In this document: in pieces, positions 53,615-64,000 of the stretch
How the letters are laid out: every line of letters begins with the position of its first letter
Position numbering within the stretch: position 1 is the first letter of the stretch
Assembly: GCA_963970005.1 (NCBI GenBank)
Contig: CAXAMN010025694.1
Coordinates: forward strand, 572,533 to 636,532
Direction of reading: 5' to 3'
From: Durusdinium trenchii
Taxonomy: Eukaryota > Sar > Dinophyceae > Suessiales > Symbiodiniaceae
DNA: 64,000 nt
Position numbers and translations under genes: made by a program
The notes under the pieces: generated by a model
What the model was told of the DNA's origin: nothing
The model's database searches: none
Seen by the model: the letters and a program-made list of their open reading frames with translations, nothing else

Positions 53615-56553
53615 CATAGCCATTGGGGATTCACAAGGTCTGTATCGATGAGGCCTTCTTTGGTCGCCACTTAAGCGTTGGACCTCTCTGTCGGAGGGCA
53701 GTCATGAGGTTAACCATGAGGTTAACCAGGGACCCTACCAGTGCCAATGCCATAAAATCCAAGAATCTGCTTGAAACGTGTTCGCCGATACTGCCCAGTT
53801 CGCCGATACAATGCCACCTCTAGTGGCCGGCAGTCGTATGACCTGGCGGCCCGTTTCAGGCCTTGGCGTGGAACCACGCCACATGTCCCTGCAAGGTCCG
53901 CTCCTGCAAGGGTCCAGAGGAAGGAGATGACACCACCGTCGGAAGGTATACCATCGGGTAGATCTTCCCATCGTCATGACGTGTGGAGTCATAAGACCTA
54001 TACCCAACTTTGGATTGTAGAACTTTATCATATCATATCGATGTCTTTCATCAAGATAGGTTACATTAGTTCACATTGACATATTCTTTCATGACCTTCC
54101 CATGAAGGAAGCCTCCATGATCTGGGGTTTTCACTTGTGACCCGGGTTGCCAGAAATGAGCCATAGAAGGAATCAAAAACACTCATAAGATCTTATAAGC
54201 GATAAAATACGAGTACCATTCGCCATATCCCAAGTACCCGACCCACATCTATAGAGATGAGTGAAACAGTCCACCGATCGCCGGGGCATGCCGGGCCGGC
54301 CCGGGTGGGAGCTCCGCTATGCACTCTCCGCTCCAGGGGGTGTCTCCTGGAAGTTCGCGATGACCACGACTTCCTGCTTTGCGGGGCTCCCGCCACGCGG
54401 GGCTCCCGCCCAAAACACATCAAAACGACCCCGACGGTACGCCGCCGCCGCCGCCGCCGTGACCGGTGAGGTCGCGCCACGGTCAGCGCCGCTTGTTCAA
54501 CAGGAAGCTGACTGAGCTTGCTGCAGTGGTGTCACCCGACATGGGATCCTCACAGAGGAATACCAAAAAGGCTGCACTGGTGCGAAAACGGCGGCCAACC
54601 ATATGGCGCCAAACCATACCAAACCAATAGTGGACACACCCATTTTGAAAAGGAACTTGTTCTTCCAGAAGGCTCAAGGGCATGCCTTTGGTACTCTTTG
54701 GTCAGGCTCAACAGCAAACACTTGGAGATTCACACCATGAACATGCCCGACACTGTGGTGTTTCACCTGCCCCTGGCTGGCTTACCCCCTGGCCTGCGCA
54801 TGTACCCCCCAAATGCGCACGTACCCCGTCGAGACCTCTCTCATCATGCAGTCTGGCAGTCCTCGTCAGGTGCTGCTCCATAGGCAAGCCAGCACTGAAC
54901 TTTCCCTCTGCCAAACAAACGTATTTCATGAGTGGGGCCAGCATCATATAGTCTGCATGTAGCCTGCAAATGTAGCGCATAAAGCATCGAATGAATCCCT
55001 TTTGGTTTTGTTCGGTACAGTACCTCTTGCTAGCAGGCCAAACACAACGGTAGGATAAAACATTATGTTGATTGATGTGTTCATTCTGTTGATGAACCAG
55101 ATCAAGCACCGCCGCATACATACAAAGTACCGCGCCGACGTGTCCATGCGAACCGCTACACCCCCCTTCAATGTTGCCGGAATTGGTGGCTGGCTTGCTC
55201 AACGCGCAGCTTGCACGTTTTTTTCTCGGCCCGGTTTGAGCACGCATCCGTTCGTTTGGGATGTGTTTTTGAATTCGTTTGAAAGCTCTTCGTTCGATTT
55301 CATGAAGGTCATTCATGTTTAATTTTCGTGTCTTTTCGACGATTCTGCAGGTCAAAGACTTCCATGACGGTTGATCCAACGGTGAGCACTACAAGCATCT
55401 CCAGAGCATCATATGGTTGATGGATGTTGATGGAGCAAATTCTCCACACATGCGCTGCCTGTTGAAAAATTGAACAAAGTCGAGGGCCGGGCCCGGGAAT
55501 ATCCTGGTTGACAGATGGGGACAAATGGAACAAGTGGAATGACCCAACTCCTCCAAGGTGCTTTTCCCTTCGATGTGGAGCCACCGGTTTGGAGTTCCCC
55601 CGAGTTCCGTCGCGGCGGACGTTTTTGGGTGCTCTGCCGGGTTGGGTTTCCTCCTCGAGGGTGTACTGGTCACAGTTTCAGCCTGAGCTGAAGTGTTAAA
55701 ATGGTGGGTGAAACCATGGATGTTCACTGGCACTTTGGGGAATGGATCGAAAATGGCATTCGAATGCAGAACAAGGACACACCATGACAAAGTTAAGATC
55801 CATTTCGTTGAATAATCCGAACTCTTTTTTTTCCAGTCCTGTTGGATCCCCTTTTCTCCACTGGTTTTCGTCCATGAACCCCTATGACGGTGAGACGATC
55901 TCAGCAATTGCCTGTCTGAACGCTGATCACGTCTGTCAACGGTGTTTGAAACAAGCCATCCGTAGTTCACTGCCTGACTACACAAAGTTCCTGGTTGGGG
56001 GCTTGACCCTGCCAGCGCAGGGTTGGAGCGACAGCCGAGTCGCTCCACCTGAAACAACGTGATTTTTGTTGTGATTTTGCTTCTCCAAAGAGTCAATAAG
56101 GACTTTGTGAGGCCGCCAACCAGAAGTCGGGCTCCCTGATCCGGCATTGATGTGGTCCCAAAACCCAAATACGCCACTCCATTCAGTACTCTTCAGGGAA
56201 TTTCAGTTCCAGTCGTTCGTGGTGTCCCGCCAGGAAGAGGATCTTATTCGTTCACAAGATGGGAGCCCTGTGATTGCTAGCATGTGAACGTTAAAGTCGC
56301 ATGGCAAGCTTGAGTGAAACACTAACATGGAAGCTCGATCAATCTTCTATGAGTGGCGACGCTTAATCACTGCCACTCTGGAATGTCAAGCAATCCATCA
56401 CTGTGACTGGCACTGTGCACAAAACCTGCACATACTTTCACCTGCGCACGTGCCAGTGCCTTTGTGCACGTCCCAGTGCCGCCAACTGCACCGCACGAAT
56501 GGTCCATGCCAGGAACATCATGCGATTTTACTCTTGCAACAATTCAATCGCTG
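53615..56553. other. No firm gene
   Basis: A (GCC)n tract near 54441-54461 sits in a G/C-rich patch (54280-54500) that may include an exon (GRPGWELRYALSAPGG on the + strand). The long minus frames 55379-54708 and 56177-55389 have no motif or bias. Confidence 0.35.
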
Positions 56554-56615
56554 GGCTATACCCCACTGCCAGTAACAGTGGATGATGATGATGGTTGCTA
56601 AAGGCTTTTATCCAA
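56554..56615. mobile_element. MITE-like element, copy 3 (partial)
   Basis: GGCTATACCCCACTGCCAGT followed by AACAGTGGATGATGATGATGG matches the left ends of copies 1 and 2. The right inverted repeat is not recognisable. Confidence 0.5.
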
Positions 56616-56777
56616 CACAAAGTGATGTTATGTTATTGTTGATCTTCCAAACTAATGTATAGTATATGTATATGTAGATATAATGCAACTGCACATATAT
56701 ATATAGCTATGAACTGTATATAATAGTACGTATATATGTGTTATAACTACATGTTAGCAACATTGACCCCTTTTCAG

Positions 56778-56893
56778 CCACCCTGTTGGTCTTCACCGCG
56801 CGGACTCGCAGCGAAGCGCGCGTCGGATCTTGGGGCGATAGCTGGCACGGCGCCGCTCCATCTTCGTGACGCCCTTGGGGAACAACGGCACAG
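56778..56893 (+). CDS. Weak candidate internal exon
   Basis: A CCCCTTTTCAG acceptor and a CACAG/GTCGAC donor bound a G/C-rich 116-bp stretch. The frame PRGLAAKRASDLGAIAG continues LHLRDALGEQRHR. Minus-strand frames are also open. Confidence 0.3.
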
Positions 56894-57036
56894 GTCGACC
56901 ACGGCACAGGTGCCCATCTCAGTCATGTCTATGTGTATGCATACATTTGTGTGATGCATGTGCGTCAATATAACAATTATTTGGGTAAAAGATGGTTTTA
57001 AAGGTAATAAATGGTAATGTGTAAATCATCGTCTGC

Positions 57037-57234
57037 TCACTGCCGGGCATCTGCCACACTCGGCGTACAAGATTCTGCCAGCAATTGATGCATCACCCTC
57101 TTTGCCTTGCCATCAGGATCTTCGGCTGGCCGCTCCGATGTGCCCTTTGCGGCCGATTTGCTCGCTCTCCCAGGCTCGGCATCTTCTAAGAGGAGCTGCC
57201 TCATCCTGGGGCTTGCGAACTTGGACTGGAGTGC
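57037..57234 (-). CDS. Candidate terminal exon, Ala/Lys-rich
   Basis: After a GCTCCAG acceptor the frame reads ALQSKFASPRMRQLLLEDAE, then KSAAKGTSERPAEDPDGKAK and RVMHQLLAESCTPSVADARQ, ending with TGA at 57037-57039. The codon use is mixed but the peptide looks like real helical and linker protein. No family is recognised. The next exon candidate on this strand lies at 57913-58083. Confidence 0.4.
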   Translation of the reverse strand, partial: ALQSKFASPRMRQLLLEDAEPGRASKSAAKGTSERPAEDPDGKAKRVMHQLLAESCTPSVADARQ

Positions 57235-57912
57235 CTGGAGCACCCCCAAGGAGGGCCCCAAGACGCAGTTTTGGGCTCACCACACACTGCGAGGACGCAC
57301 CGGAAACAAGTGGAGGATCCGATCAGTTTCTTCTGGACCATTTTCAGACCAAACAATGGGAGCATCCACTGGGAAACAAAAAGAAACAAAAATCGCTCAG
57401 CCATCCAGGCGTCAAGACTTCGGCCCTGTCGTCCGTTTCATCTTCCGAATGTAGTTCACTGTGCTGCTCCGGGTCGTTGCCCTCCGTGCTTTGGAGGGAT
57501 GAAACTTCATGAACAGTCACCTCCAGGAACTGAGCACCCCCACCGATGAGAGAAACAGCCCAAAAACGATCTGAAAGCTCGATGGTCCCCCCAAATACTA
57601 GACTGCAGCAACTACCCCCCGCAAATTAACATGGAACCTGAGAATTCACCTGTAAACAAGCCATGTTCTTGTACAACCCAGTGTTTTGTAGTGTTTTAGA
57701 AACTGAAGTTCCATATTGATCTGCAAGGGAGTAAACTGCAAGGAAATCTGCGGCCCCTTTAAATCCAACTGGCATCAACTGGCCACTGACCAGAAACGAC
57801 TCTGTACTGTTGCGTTTTTGTTGGGATCCATGGGCTGGCCCATGGATAAAAAGAAAAGATAAGGAAGGAAGGAACGAACGAACGAACGAAAGAACATGGC
57901 GGGTGTTGCCAC

Positions 57913-58083
57913 TTCGTTGGGCTCCGAGGTCCGAGGGAGATGCAACGGGGCGAGGTCCGTCGGGTGCGGGGAAATCCGAGGTCTGCCCCACCTGCAGCTC
58001 TCCACTGCCCAATTGGACAATCCCGTTGAGTGCGCGCAGGCCGAAGGCCGTCTTCCGGCAATTGACTGGCACATGGACCTCTT
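57913..58083 (-). CDS. Candidate exon of an unrecognised gene
   Basis: Following a TCAGCAG acceptor the frame reads MPVNCRKTAFGLRALNG, IVQLGSGELQVGQTSDFP and VASPSDLGAQR to a possible GT donor (CGAA/GTGGCA). Third positions are strongly G/C. No family is recognised. It may share a gene with 57037-57234. A (GGAA)/(CGAA) microsatellite at 57864-57896 lies just beyond. Confidence 0.35.
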
Positions 58084-58759
58084 CTGCTGATACCCTCTGA
58101 AGCTCCTCCAGGGATGCTGAACATCAGTGAGGGGTTCTTCGTCTGTGTTTTCGGGCGCAAACCTGTGAAACGAAGTCTGCCCTCCTGTGGTTTTCCTGGA
58201 AGCCCCTGAATGTGGGTGAAAGCATTGGAGGGGCCAGCGAAGAAGTTTTGCGATGTCATTGGGGACGTGACATTGGTCTTTTTGTTCGGACGCCTTTCTT
58301 TCTCCCCTGTTTGCGGGCATGTGATGCCATTCCACTTGTTCCCTCTAAAACTGGCCCATGTTCAACCAAACGCGCTGGTTCTCTGTTCCCAAACGGTCAG
58401 ACGGAACGGCGCTCGGCTTCGCGGATCGTACGGCTTTCAGCCTTCACCTGGGCTTCCTTCGTGGGCATTCTCGTGTGTGAAGTGGCCGTCTCTTTTGGGT
58501 GCGTCTTTGGGTTCCTTCCCGAATACCGAAAAGTATAGGGTTTCGAGAGACAAGCTTAAGAGCAAAGTACATTTACCAATCACCACCCGGAAACACTTCG
58601 CCCCACCACATCGCCAATCACACAACCTTTTGCCACATCTTGTCCCTACACTTTGGTCACAATCAAAAAATAACTTCAGAATCACCGCCCCTAATTACAT
58701 TATCAAAGGAAGTCTAGTGCGCAAACTTCTGTGTTACGGACATTCAACAGCTGTTCAAT

Positions 58760-59195
58760 ACACCACTCATCATACACCACTCATCATACACCACTCATCG
58801 TACACAACTCATCATACACCACACATCAGACACCACTCATCATACACCACTCATCATACACCACTCATCAATCACCACTCATCATACACCACTCATCATA
58901 CACCACTCATCATCACCACTCATAGTACACCACTCATCATACACCACTCATCATACACCACTCATAATGCACCAGTCATCATACACCAGTCATCATACAC
59001 CACTCATCATACACCATACATCATACATCAGACACCACTCATCATACACCACTCATCAGACACCACTCATCATACACCACTCATCAGACACCACTCGCGT
59101 ACACCACTCATCATACACCACTCATCAGACACCACTCATCAGACACCACTCATCATACACCAGTCATCATACACCACTCATCAGACACCACTCAT
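58760..59195. repeat. Satellite, 14-nt unit CATCATACACCACT
   Basis: About 30 copies with substitutions (CATCAGACACCACT, CATAATGCACCAGT). The + strand 418-codon frame across it is made of this repeat. Confidence 0.95.
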
Positions 59196-59199
59196 AAAA

Positions 59200-59905
59200 G
59201 TGCAGATTTCGTGGCAGGCGCAGCACTTTGTGAACCTCCATCTCCAGAATTTGTGGCAGGCGCAGCACTTTGTGAACCGAGGTGCAGATGTCGTGGCCGG
59301 CCCAGCACCTTGTGAGCCTCCACGTGCAGATGTCGTGGCAGGCACAGCACTTTGTGAACCTCGATGTGCAGATTTCGTGGCAAGCGCAGCACTTTGTGAA
59401 CCTCCATCTGCAGATGTCGTGGCAGCCTCGATGTGCAGATTGCGTGGCAGGCGCAGTACTTTGTGAACCTCCATGTGCAGATTTCGTAGAGCAGGCGCAG
59501 CACTTTGTGAACCTCCATGCTTCTCCGAACCTCGACGGGGAAGCTCCGCGGAACGACGGTCGCCGGACGGTCTCGCGCCATGGTCGGAATCGTTCGTCTC
59601 TCCATTGTGGTTAGAGTTTTCACTTGTTTCTTGAAGTGCAGATTTCGCGGCAAGTGCAGCGCTTTGTGAACCTCCATGTGCAGATTTCGTGGCAGGCGCA
59701 GCACTTTGTGAACCTCCATGTGCAGATTTCGTGGCAGGCGCAGCACTTTGTGAACCTCCATGTGCGGAATTCGTGGCAGGTGTCGCACTTTGTGAACCTC
59801 GAGGTGTAGATTTCGTGGCAGGCACAGCACTTTGTGAACCTCGATGTGCGATTGCGTGGCAGGCGGAGCAGGCACAGCACTTTGTGAACCTTGGATGCTG
59901 AGAAC
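59200..59905. repeat. Satellite, 42-nt unit
   Basis: The unit begins GTGGCAGGCGCAGCACTTTG and continues with TGAACCTCCATGTGCAGATTTC. About 15 copies occur in two blocks (59200-59512 and 59635-59905), separated by unique sequence that includes CGGAACGACGGTCGCC. Because 42 is a multiple of three, frames stay open on both strands. Confidence 0.9.
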
Positions 59906-60236
59906 TGGCGACTTTGTAGTGCAACTGTAGTACGCGGAGGAACGTGGGGAGCTGGAAGCTGAGAACTGGCGACTTTCTAGTACAACTTCAGTATACGCGG
60001 AGCAATCTGTGGAGCTGGAAGCTGAGAAAGCTGAGAACTGGCGACTTTGTAGTACAACTCTAGTACGTGGAGTATCTGGCGAGCTGGAAGCTGAGAACTG
60101 GTGACTTTGTAGTGCAACTGTAGTGCGCGGAGCAATCAAATGAGAACTGGCGACTTTGTAGTGCAACTTTAGTGCGCGGAGCAATCTGTCGAGCTGGAAG
60201 CTGAGAACTGGCGACTTTGTAGTACAACTTTAGTAC
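59897..60236. repeat. Satellite, ~60-nt unit
   Basis: Six variable copies of GCTGAGAACTGGCGACTTTG followed by TAGTACAACTTTAGTACGCGG and AGCAATCTGTCGAGCTGGAA. Deletions occur in some copies. Confidence 0.9.
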
Positions 60237-60603
60237 ATCAGGGAGCACAGACCTTGCACAGGTGGCGCTGTGTTGGTCAAAAGTCCGGAGCGCATGCGTC
60301 TGACTGAGGGACACGAGGGACACGCATGGTGGAAAGAACCGGGACACTCCTATAGGTCAATTTGTTCTTGGAAACTTCCGCCGCGGGCTTGCCGGGAACT
60401 ACTTGTATATCATTATATACATCGCATTGCACTTTACATAATCTTGCCATATCTTACCAGTTCACATAATCTTACCATACCACACTACACCTCGCCACAG
60501 CACTCATCACACATTATCTTACCCTCCAGGCCAGCAACTTCCCCTTTTTGGTGGATTAAAACAACCCCTCCCCCAAAAAAAGAAGACCTTATGAACGATT
60601 GAA

Positions 60604-61566
60604 CAATCATCGATCCATGGGGCAACCTTTGTGGAAGATGCATCTGATTTCGCTTGATTTCGTCTGTCTCGGTTGCTCCTCAAGGCCAAAGATCTCCCTG
60701 ATCAACTTCCTGAACTCCCACTCCACGCCCTCCGGGATGGGCTTCAAAGTCACCACCCAGCCAAAAGACTCTGCTGGAGCGGCCGCTGGAGCCTCCTGAA
60801 AGGAAGCCTGGTAGGACAGGCAGTTCAACACAGGTGCACCCTTTTGGGGATCGCAGTTGGATTCGACAGTTATGGATAGTTATGGCGATGAATCCTTAAC
60901 GATTGTTGCAGGTGGTCTTTGGCAACCCCAAAATTCGGGATTTGATGATTTGGCATGGTCTTTTCCCGGTCTCTCAACATACACTCCCTGAAGCAATCAT
61001 GGAAGTGGAACATAGGCCGCTGCAAGACCATTTTCCCTCTACAGGTGAGGTGGGGCCTGCTCAGCTTCCATGATTGTCTAAGGTAGGGTATCTCAATACA
61101 TTTCAATACCCAAGCCTGTGCTCTCTGGAGATCCCAGCCGCTGCTCAGCAGCGCATTCAACTCCAAGGTTTGCTTGGAGGGCGCAGGGGATACGAGCCCT
61201 GGAGGAATGGGCAGCCCTGGAGGGAGGGGCAGCATTGGAGGGATGGGCTCCAAACCGCGCTCGGTTGGATGAAGGAGAAGCTTCACCTTTTCACATACGA
61301 GGCCCGCACACTCGGCATCAGAGAGGAGGTCAATGATTCGTTGGAGAATCACTCCCTGACCTAAGAGAACGTAAAACGCACGACAGCATCCGGTCGCATC
61401 CGAGCATCGTTACGACGGCGCTCCTTGGAGATTCCGGTGATCTGGGGGGATCCTCGAATTGCAAAGCCCTCCACGGCCAAAAAGAAAGCCTGGCTTCAGC
61501 TGCCAAGTGACCGTGAACTCTGCCCGCTGGCTTCAGTTTCGGCTTGACCGGCTTCGACTTCGGCAT
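60604..61566 (-). CDS. Small multi-exon gene of unknown function
   Basis: The last exon (60840-60604) reads GAPVLNCLSYQASFQEAP, ESFGWVVTLKPIPEGVEWEF and RKLIREIFGLEEQPRQTKSS, and ends at TGA 60604-60606. The middle exon (61355-61110) follows a TTAGGTCAG acceptor and reads GVILQRIIDLLSDAECAGLV, CEKVKLLLHPTERGLEPIP, a Pro/Leu/Gly run PPMLPLPPGLPIPPGL, and LNALLSSGWDLQ, then a GT donor. A possible first exon starts at ATG 61566 (MPKSKPVKPKLKPAGRVH) with G/C-rich codons. The intron between the last two exons is about 270 bp and contains a perfect inverted repeat. The protein may bind partners through its Pro-rich linker; no family is recognised. Confidence 0.5.
60994..61076. repeat. Perfect 12-bp inverted repeat inside an intron
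   Basis: CAATCATGGAAG (60994-61005) and CTTCCATGATTG (61065-61076). Related CACTTCCAT words occur elsewhere in the window (for example near 17735). Confidence 0.8.
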
Positions 61567-62415
61567 GAGTCAGAAAGCCAACCGAAGAACCAAATCCGCA
61601 ATTAAATCAACATCCTTCCCTGAGCCGAAAGGCGAGCCCGAAGAAACCCATCGACCAGGACCTGAATAGCAATGGGTGAAGAGACAGCCAGTCACGTGTC
61701 CTAGGGGTTTGGGGTCTGTGTCACCAAGGCTCTTTTGAATCAAGGATGGAACAGGATAAAACAGGTCCGTTTGCTTGGTTCGATCTTGCGACAACAGTGG
61801 CTCTTTTTGCTCAGCACCTGCCAAAAACAAGCAAGAAATGGGTCTTGATGATCGGATATCATCGGTAAATCTGATGATTCTAGGGCGTTCAGGCTGCAAG
61901 TGCCACCTCGACAGCACACCTCTGACTTGAAGCTAGCACTATCTCTGCAGCTCTTTTCCCGCTCATGCACAATGATTCGGCATGTTGTATGAATTAAAGA
62001 GTTGTTGCCTTGACATGGTCTTTTAGAATGTGGGCCAACTCCTGCATGCATGACTCCTTCCAAACACTGTCTTGGAAATTCGGCACTAGGCCTGTGGGCA
62101 AGGAACATGTGCTTGGTGCATCTCGCTTTGTGGCAACAACTCCGCAACTTACCAAAAAACCATGTGAGACAAATGCACAAAACGGCATCTACTAATACAC
62201 ACCATGTAAAATTACGGGTCTCCGAGAAGAGGATTCCACCGCTGACGGTCGCTGTGAGTCACGAGCCGCACGGCCCGCGGGTGCTGTTTCTCGGGTTGCA
62301 ACTGTCGTAAAGACCAAACGTGTTGGATGAAAGACGCACAAAACGATCCTGTATAGGTAGAATGGGTCTGCACATGAAAATAAAGGACGTGCGCCCATCC
62401 CAAAAAGGAAAGCAA
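61567..62415. other. No supportable gene
   Basis: Open frames on the minus strand (61917-61570 and 62180-61740) have no motif or codon bias. Confidence 0.4.
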
Positions 62416-62877
62416 TCGTGTGTGTGTGTGTGTTAACACCTGTTTCTAAGGTTTTACCTGGTAATTTTACCGTCGGTTCCACTAGAAGGCTGGGTGCTAC
62501 TAGTAGTTTCTGGCCTTACTACTAGGACCAAAAGAAGCAGGGGGCCACAGACCTGCCACTACTGCTGTGGCCAACGAAGACCGGCAGTGGTAGGTGTGAA
62601 AACGTACCTGCAAAACTGTTTAAAAACTGTTTAAAGCGGCTAGTGCATAGGCGGTCTGCTAGGTATTCAGTAAAACGGCTAATGCATAGGCGGTCTGCTA
62701 GGTATTCAGTAAAGCGGCTAATGCATAGGCGGTCTGCTAGGTATTCAGTAAAGCGGCTAATGCATAGGAGTTGAACCTTTTGTTAAAACACCTTCAAATG
62801 CTTGGACCTATCGCCTTTGCGTTCTTTCGCATTTCTTCCACTTGGGAACTGAGTTAACTGAAAACCAATGTCAGAGT
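62416..62877. repeat. Duplicated block, copy 1
   Basis: It starts in a (GT)n run, continues TTAACACCTGTTTCTAAGG, and ends AACCAATGTCAGAGTGTG. It is nearly identical to 63427-63935. It contains three full 39-nt tandem units plus a partial one at 62637-62769 (unit starting CGGCTAATGCATAGGCGGTC). Confidence 0.95.
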
Positions 62878-63426
62878 GTGACTCGCTCAGTCGTCCCACT
62901 TGGGTGCTGGGTGTGATCCTCCGCAAGGAGGCGCCGTTTCCACTTCGGAATTCGTGTAACAGACTCCACCGTTTCCACCGTTCGTTGGATTCTCTTAACC
63001 GACTTTGTTTCACTACTGGATCAACTGCCACAAAGCCGCCGGGCTTCACGGAAATTGAACGGTGAGACACGACACCCCTCCCTACTTCCTGGCCTCCGTT
63101 GCTATCCCACCCGCTATTCGGGCAACAGAAGGAAATCGCACTCAACACACTTGTGTGTTGGTGCCTTTCCTTCTGTTTCTCCTATCTATTGCTAGCTACC
63201 CGAGCGGTCTAAGACAAAGTTCCTGCTCGCGAGCTACTTTCATTTAACTAAGTGGGCCTCGTAACTACACCTATTTCTTTCTTTCTTGCCCTCTTAGTCT
63301 GCTTTTGTATTGTTTTCTTTGTCTGTCTTTCTGAGGCTTTTTAGGTGGCTAGTATTTTTTCCGCCGCGCCAGAACTGGCGCTATATGTACAAAGTTGTTG
63401 CACACAGAGCGCCGATAGCGGCACTG
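62878..63426. other. Spacer between the duplicated blocks
   Basis: About 550 bp of unique, partly pyrimidine-rich sequence. No gene is supported. Confidence 0.5.
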
Positions 63427-63935
63427 TGTGTGTGTGTGTGTGTTAACACCTGTTTCTAAGGTTTTACCTGGCTGGTAATTTTTACCGTCGGTTCCACTAG
63501 AAGGCTGGGTACTACTAGTAGTTTCTGGCCTTGCTACTAGTAGGACCAAAAGAAGCAGGGGGCCACAGACCTGCCACTGCTGCTGTGGCCAACGAAGACC
63601 GGCAGTGGTAGGTGTGAAAACGTACCTGCAAAACTGTTTAAAAACTGTTTAAAGCGGCTAGTGCATAGGCGGTCTGCTAGGTATTCAGTAAAACGGCTAA
63701 TGCATAGGCGGTCTGCTAGGTATTCAGTAAAGTGGCTAATGCATAGGCGGTCTACCAGATATTCAGTAAAGCGGCTAATGCATAGGCGGTCTGCTAGGTA
63801 TTCAGTAAAGCGGCTAATGCATAGGAGTTGAACCTCTTGTTAAAACACCTTCAAATGCTTGGACCTATCGCCTTTCCGTTCTTTCGCCTTTCTTCCACTT
63901 GGGAACTGAGTTAACTGAAAACCAATGTCAGAGTG
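63427..63935. repeat. Duplicated block, copy 2
   Basis: Same content as 62416-62877, but with four full 39-nt units plus a partial one (63655-63826), some small insertions such as GGCT, and a longer terminal (GT)n. The copy start is 1010 bp from the first. Confidence 0.95.
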
Positions 63936-64000
63936 TGTGTGTGTTTGTCGCTTCGTCTCTTGGGGAGCGCTAAGTGTGGCGCAAGAGGCACCGTGCGATC

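Noticed and set aside
54257-54515. Ala/Arg-rich frames through the (GCC)n tract
   Set aside because: The triplet microsatellite keeps all frames open, and coding strand and frame cannot be decided.
58210-59466. 418-codon + strand open frame
   Set aside because: Most of it is translation of the 14-nt satellite (three units give 14 codons), so the frame stays open without being a gene.
59192-60184. 330-codon minus-strand open frame with repeated LPRNLHMEVHK-type units
   Set aside because: It follows from the 42-nt and ~60-nt satellites. Other frames over the same bases are equally open and there is no start context or conserved domain.
62637-63826. 39-nt repeats resembling a CRISPR array
   Set aside because: The units are directly contiguous without spacers, occur inside a duplicated block, and the DNA is eukaryotic.

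Overview
The window looks like nuclear DNA of a eukaryote, most probably a dinoflagellate (Symbiodiniaceae or a relative). The reasons are a complete non-LTR retrotransposon that carries a cytosine-5 DNA methyltransferase, a combination known from dinoflagellates; very sparse coding sequence; short exons rich in third-position G/C with GT..AG or possibly GC..AG borders; and many satellites and dispersed repeats. There are no operons, Shine-Dalgarno sites, rRNA genes or convincing tRNA genes. The species call is an inference.

The centrepiece is the retroelement at about 26.78-37.60 kb on the + strand, flanked by an exact 17-bp direct repeat. ORF1 starts at 26942. It encodes a C5-methyltransferase with all core motifs, then a ubiquitin-like stretch, then (after a frame change) two tandem ULP/SENP-like cysteine-protease modules, then a coiled-coil segment. 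A pyrimidine-rich spacer separates this from ORF2, which encodes an APE-type endonuclease, a reverse transcriptase with YIDD, a zinc knuckle and an RNase H with an intact DEDD set. Three frame changes and one stop codon interrupt an otherwise well-preserved coding sequence.

Other mobile DNA: a minus-strand remnant with a ubiquitin-specific-protease (C19)-like part at 0.09-1.4 kb; the 3' end of a different, decayed LINE at 20.67-21.34 kb (minus); and a small family of inverted-repeat elements (MITE-like) at 9.96, 17.95, 18.13 and 56.55 kb.

Host coding sequence appears as isolated exons, mostly on the minus strand. The best are an exon like the C-terminal domain of LTA4-hydrolase/aminopeptidase-B M1 peptidases (4.02-4.20 kb), a GT61-like glycosyltransferase exon (25.19-25.31 kb), a group of exons at 39.7-41.55 kb, a three-segment acidic/coiled-coil gene at 44.40-45.96 kb, and a small gene at 60.60-61.57 kb. 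Functions are mostly not recognisable.

The rest is non-coding. It includes an extremely AT-rich island (1.7-2.9 kb), two fold-back blocks of degenerate short repeats (7.3-7.5 and 50.8-51.2 kb), a G-tract hairpin region (38.1-38.6 kb), three satellites of 14, 42 and about 60 nt lying end to end (58.76-60.24 kb), and a duplicated ~0.5-kb block with 39-nt tandem repeats at the right end (62.4-63.9 kb).
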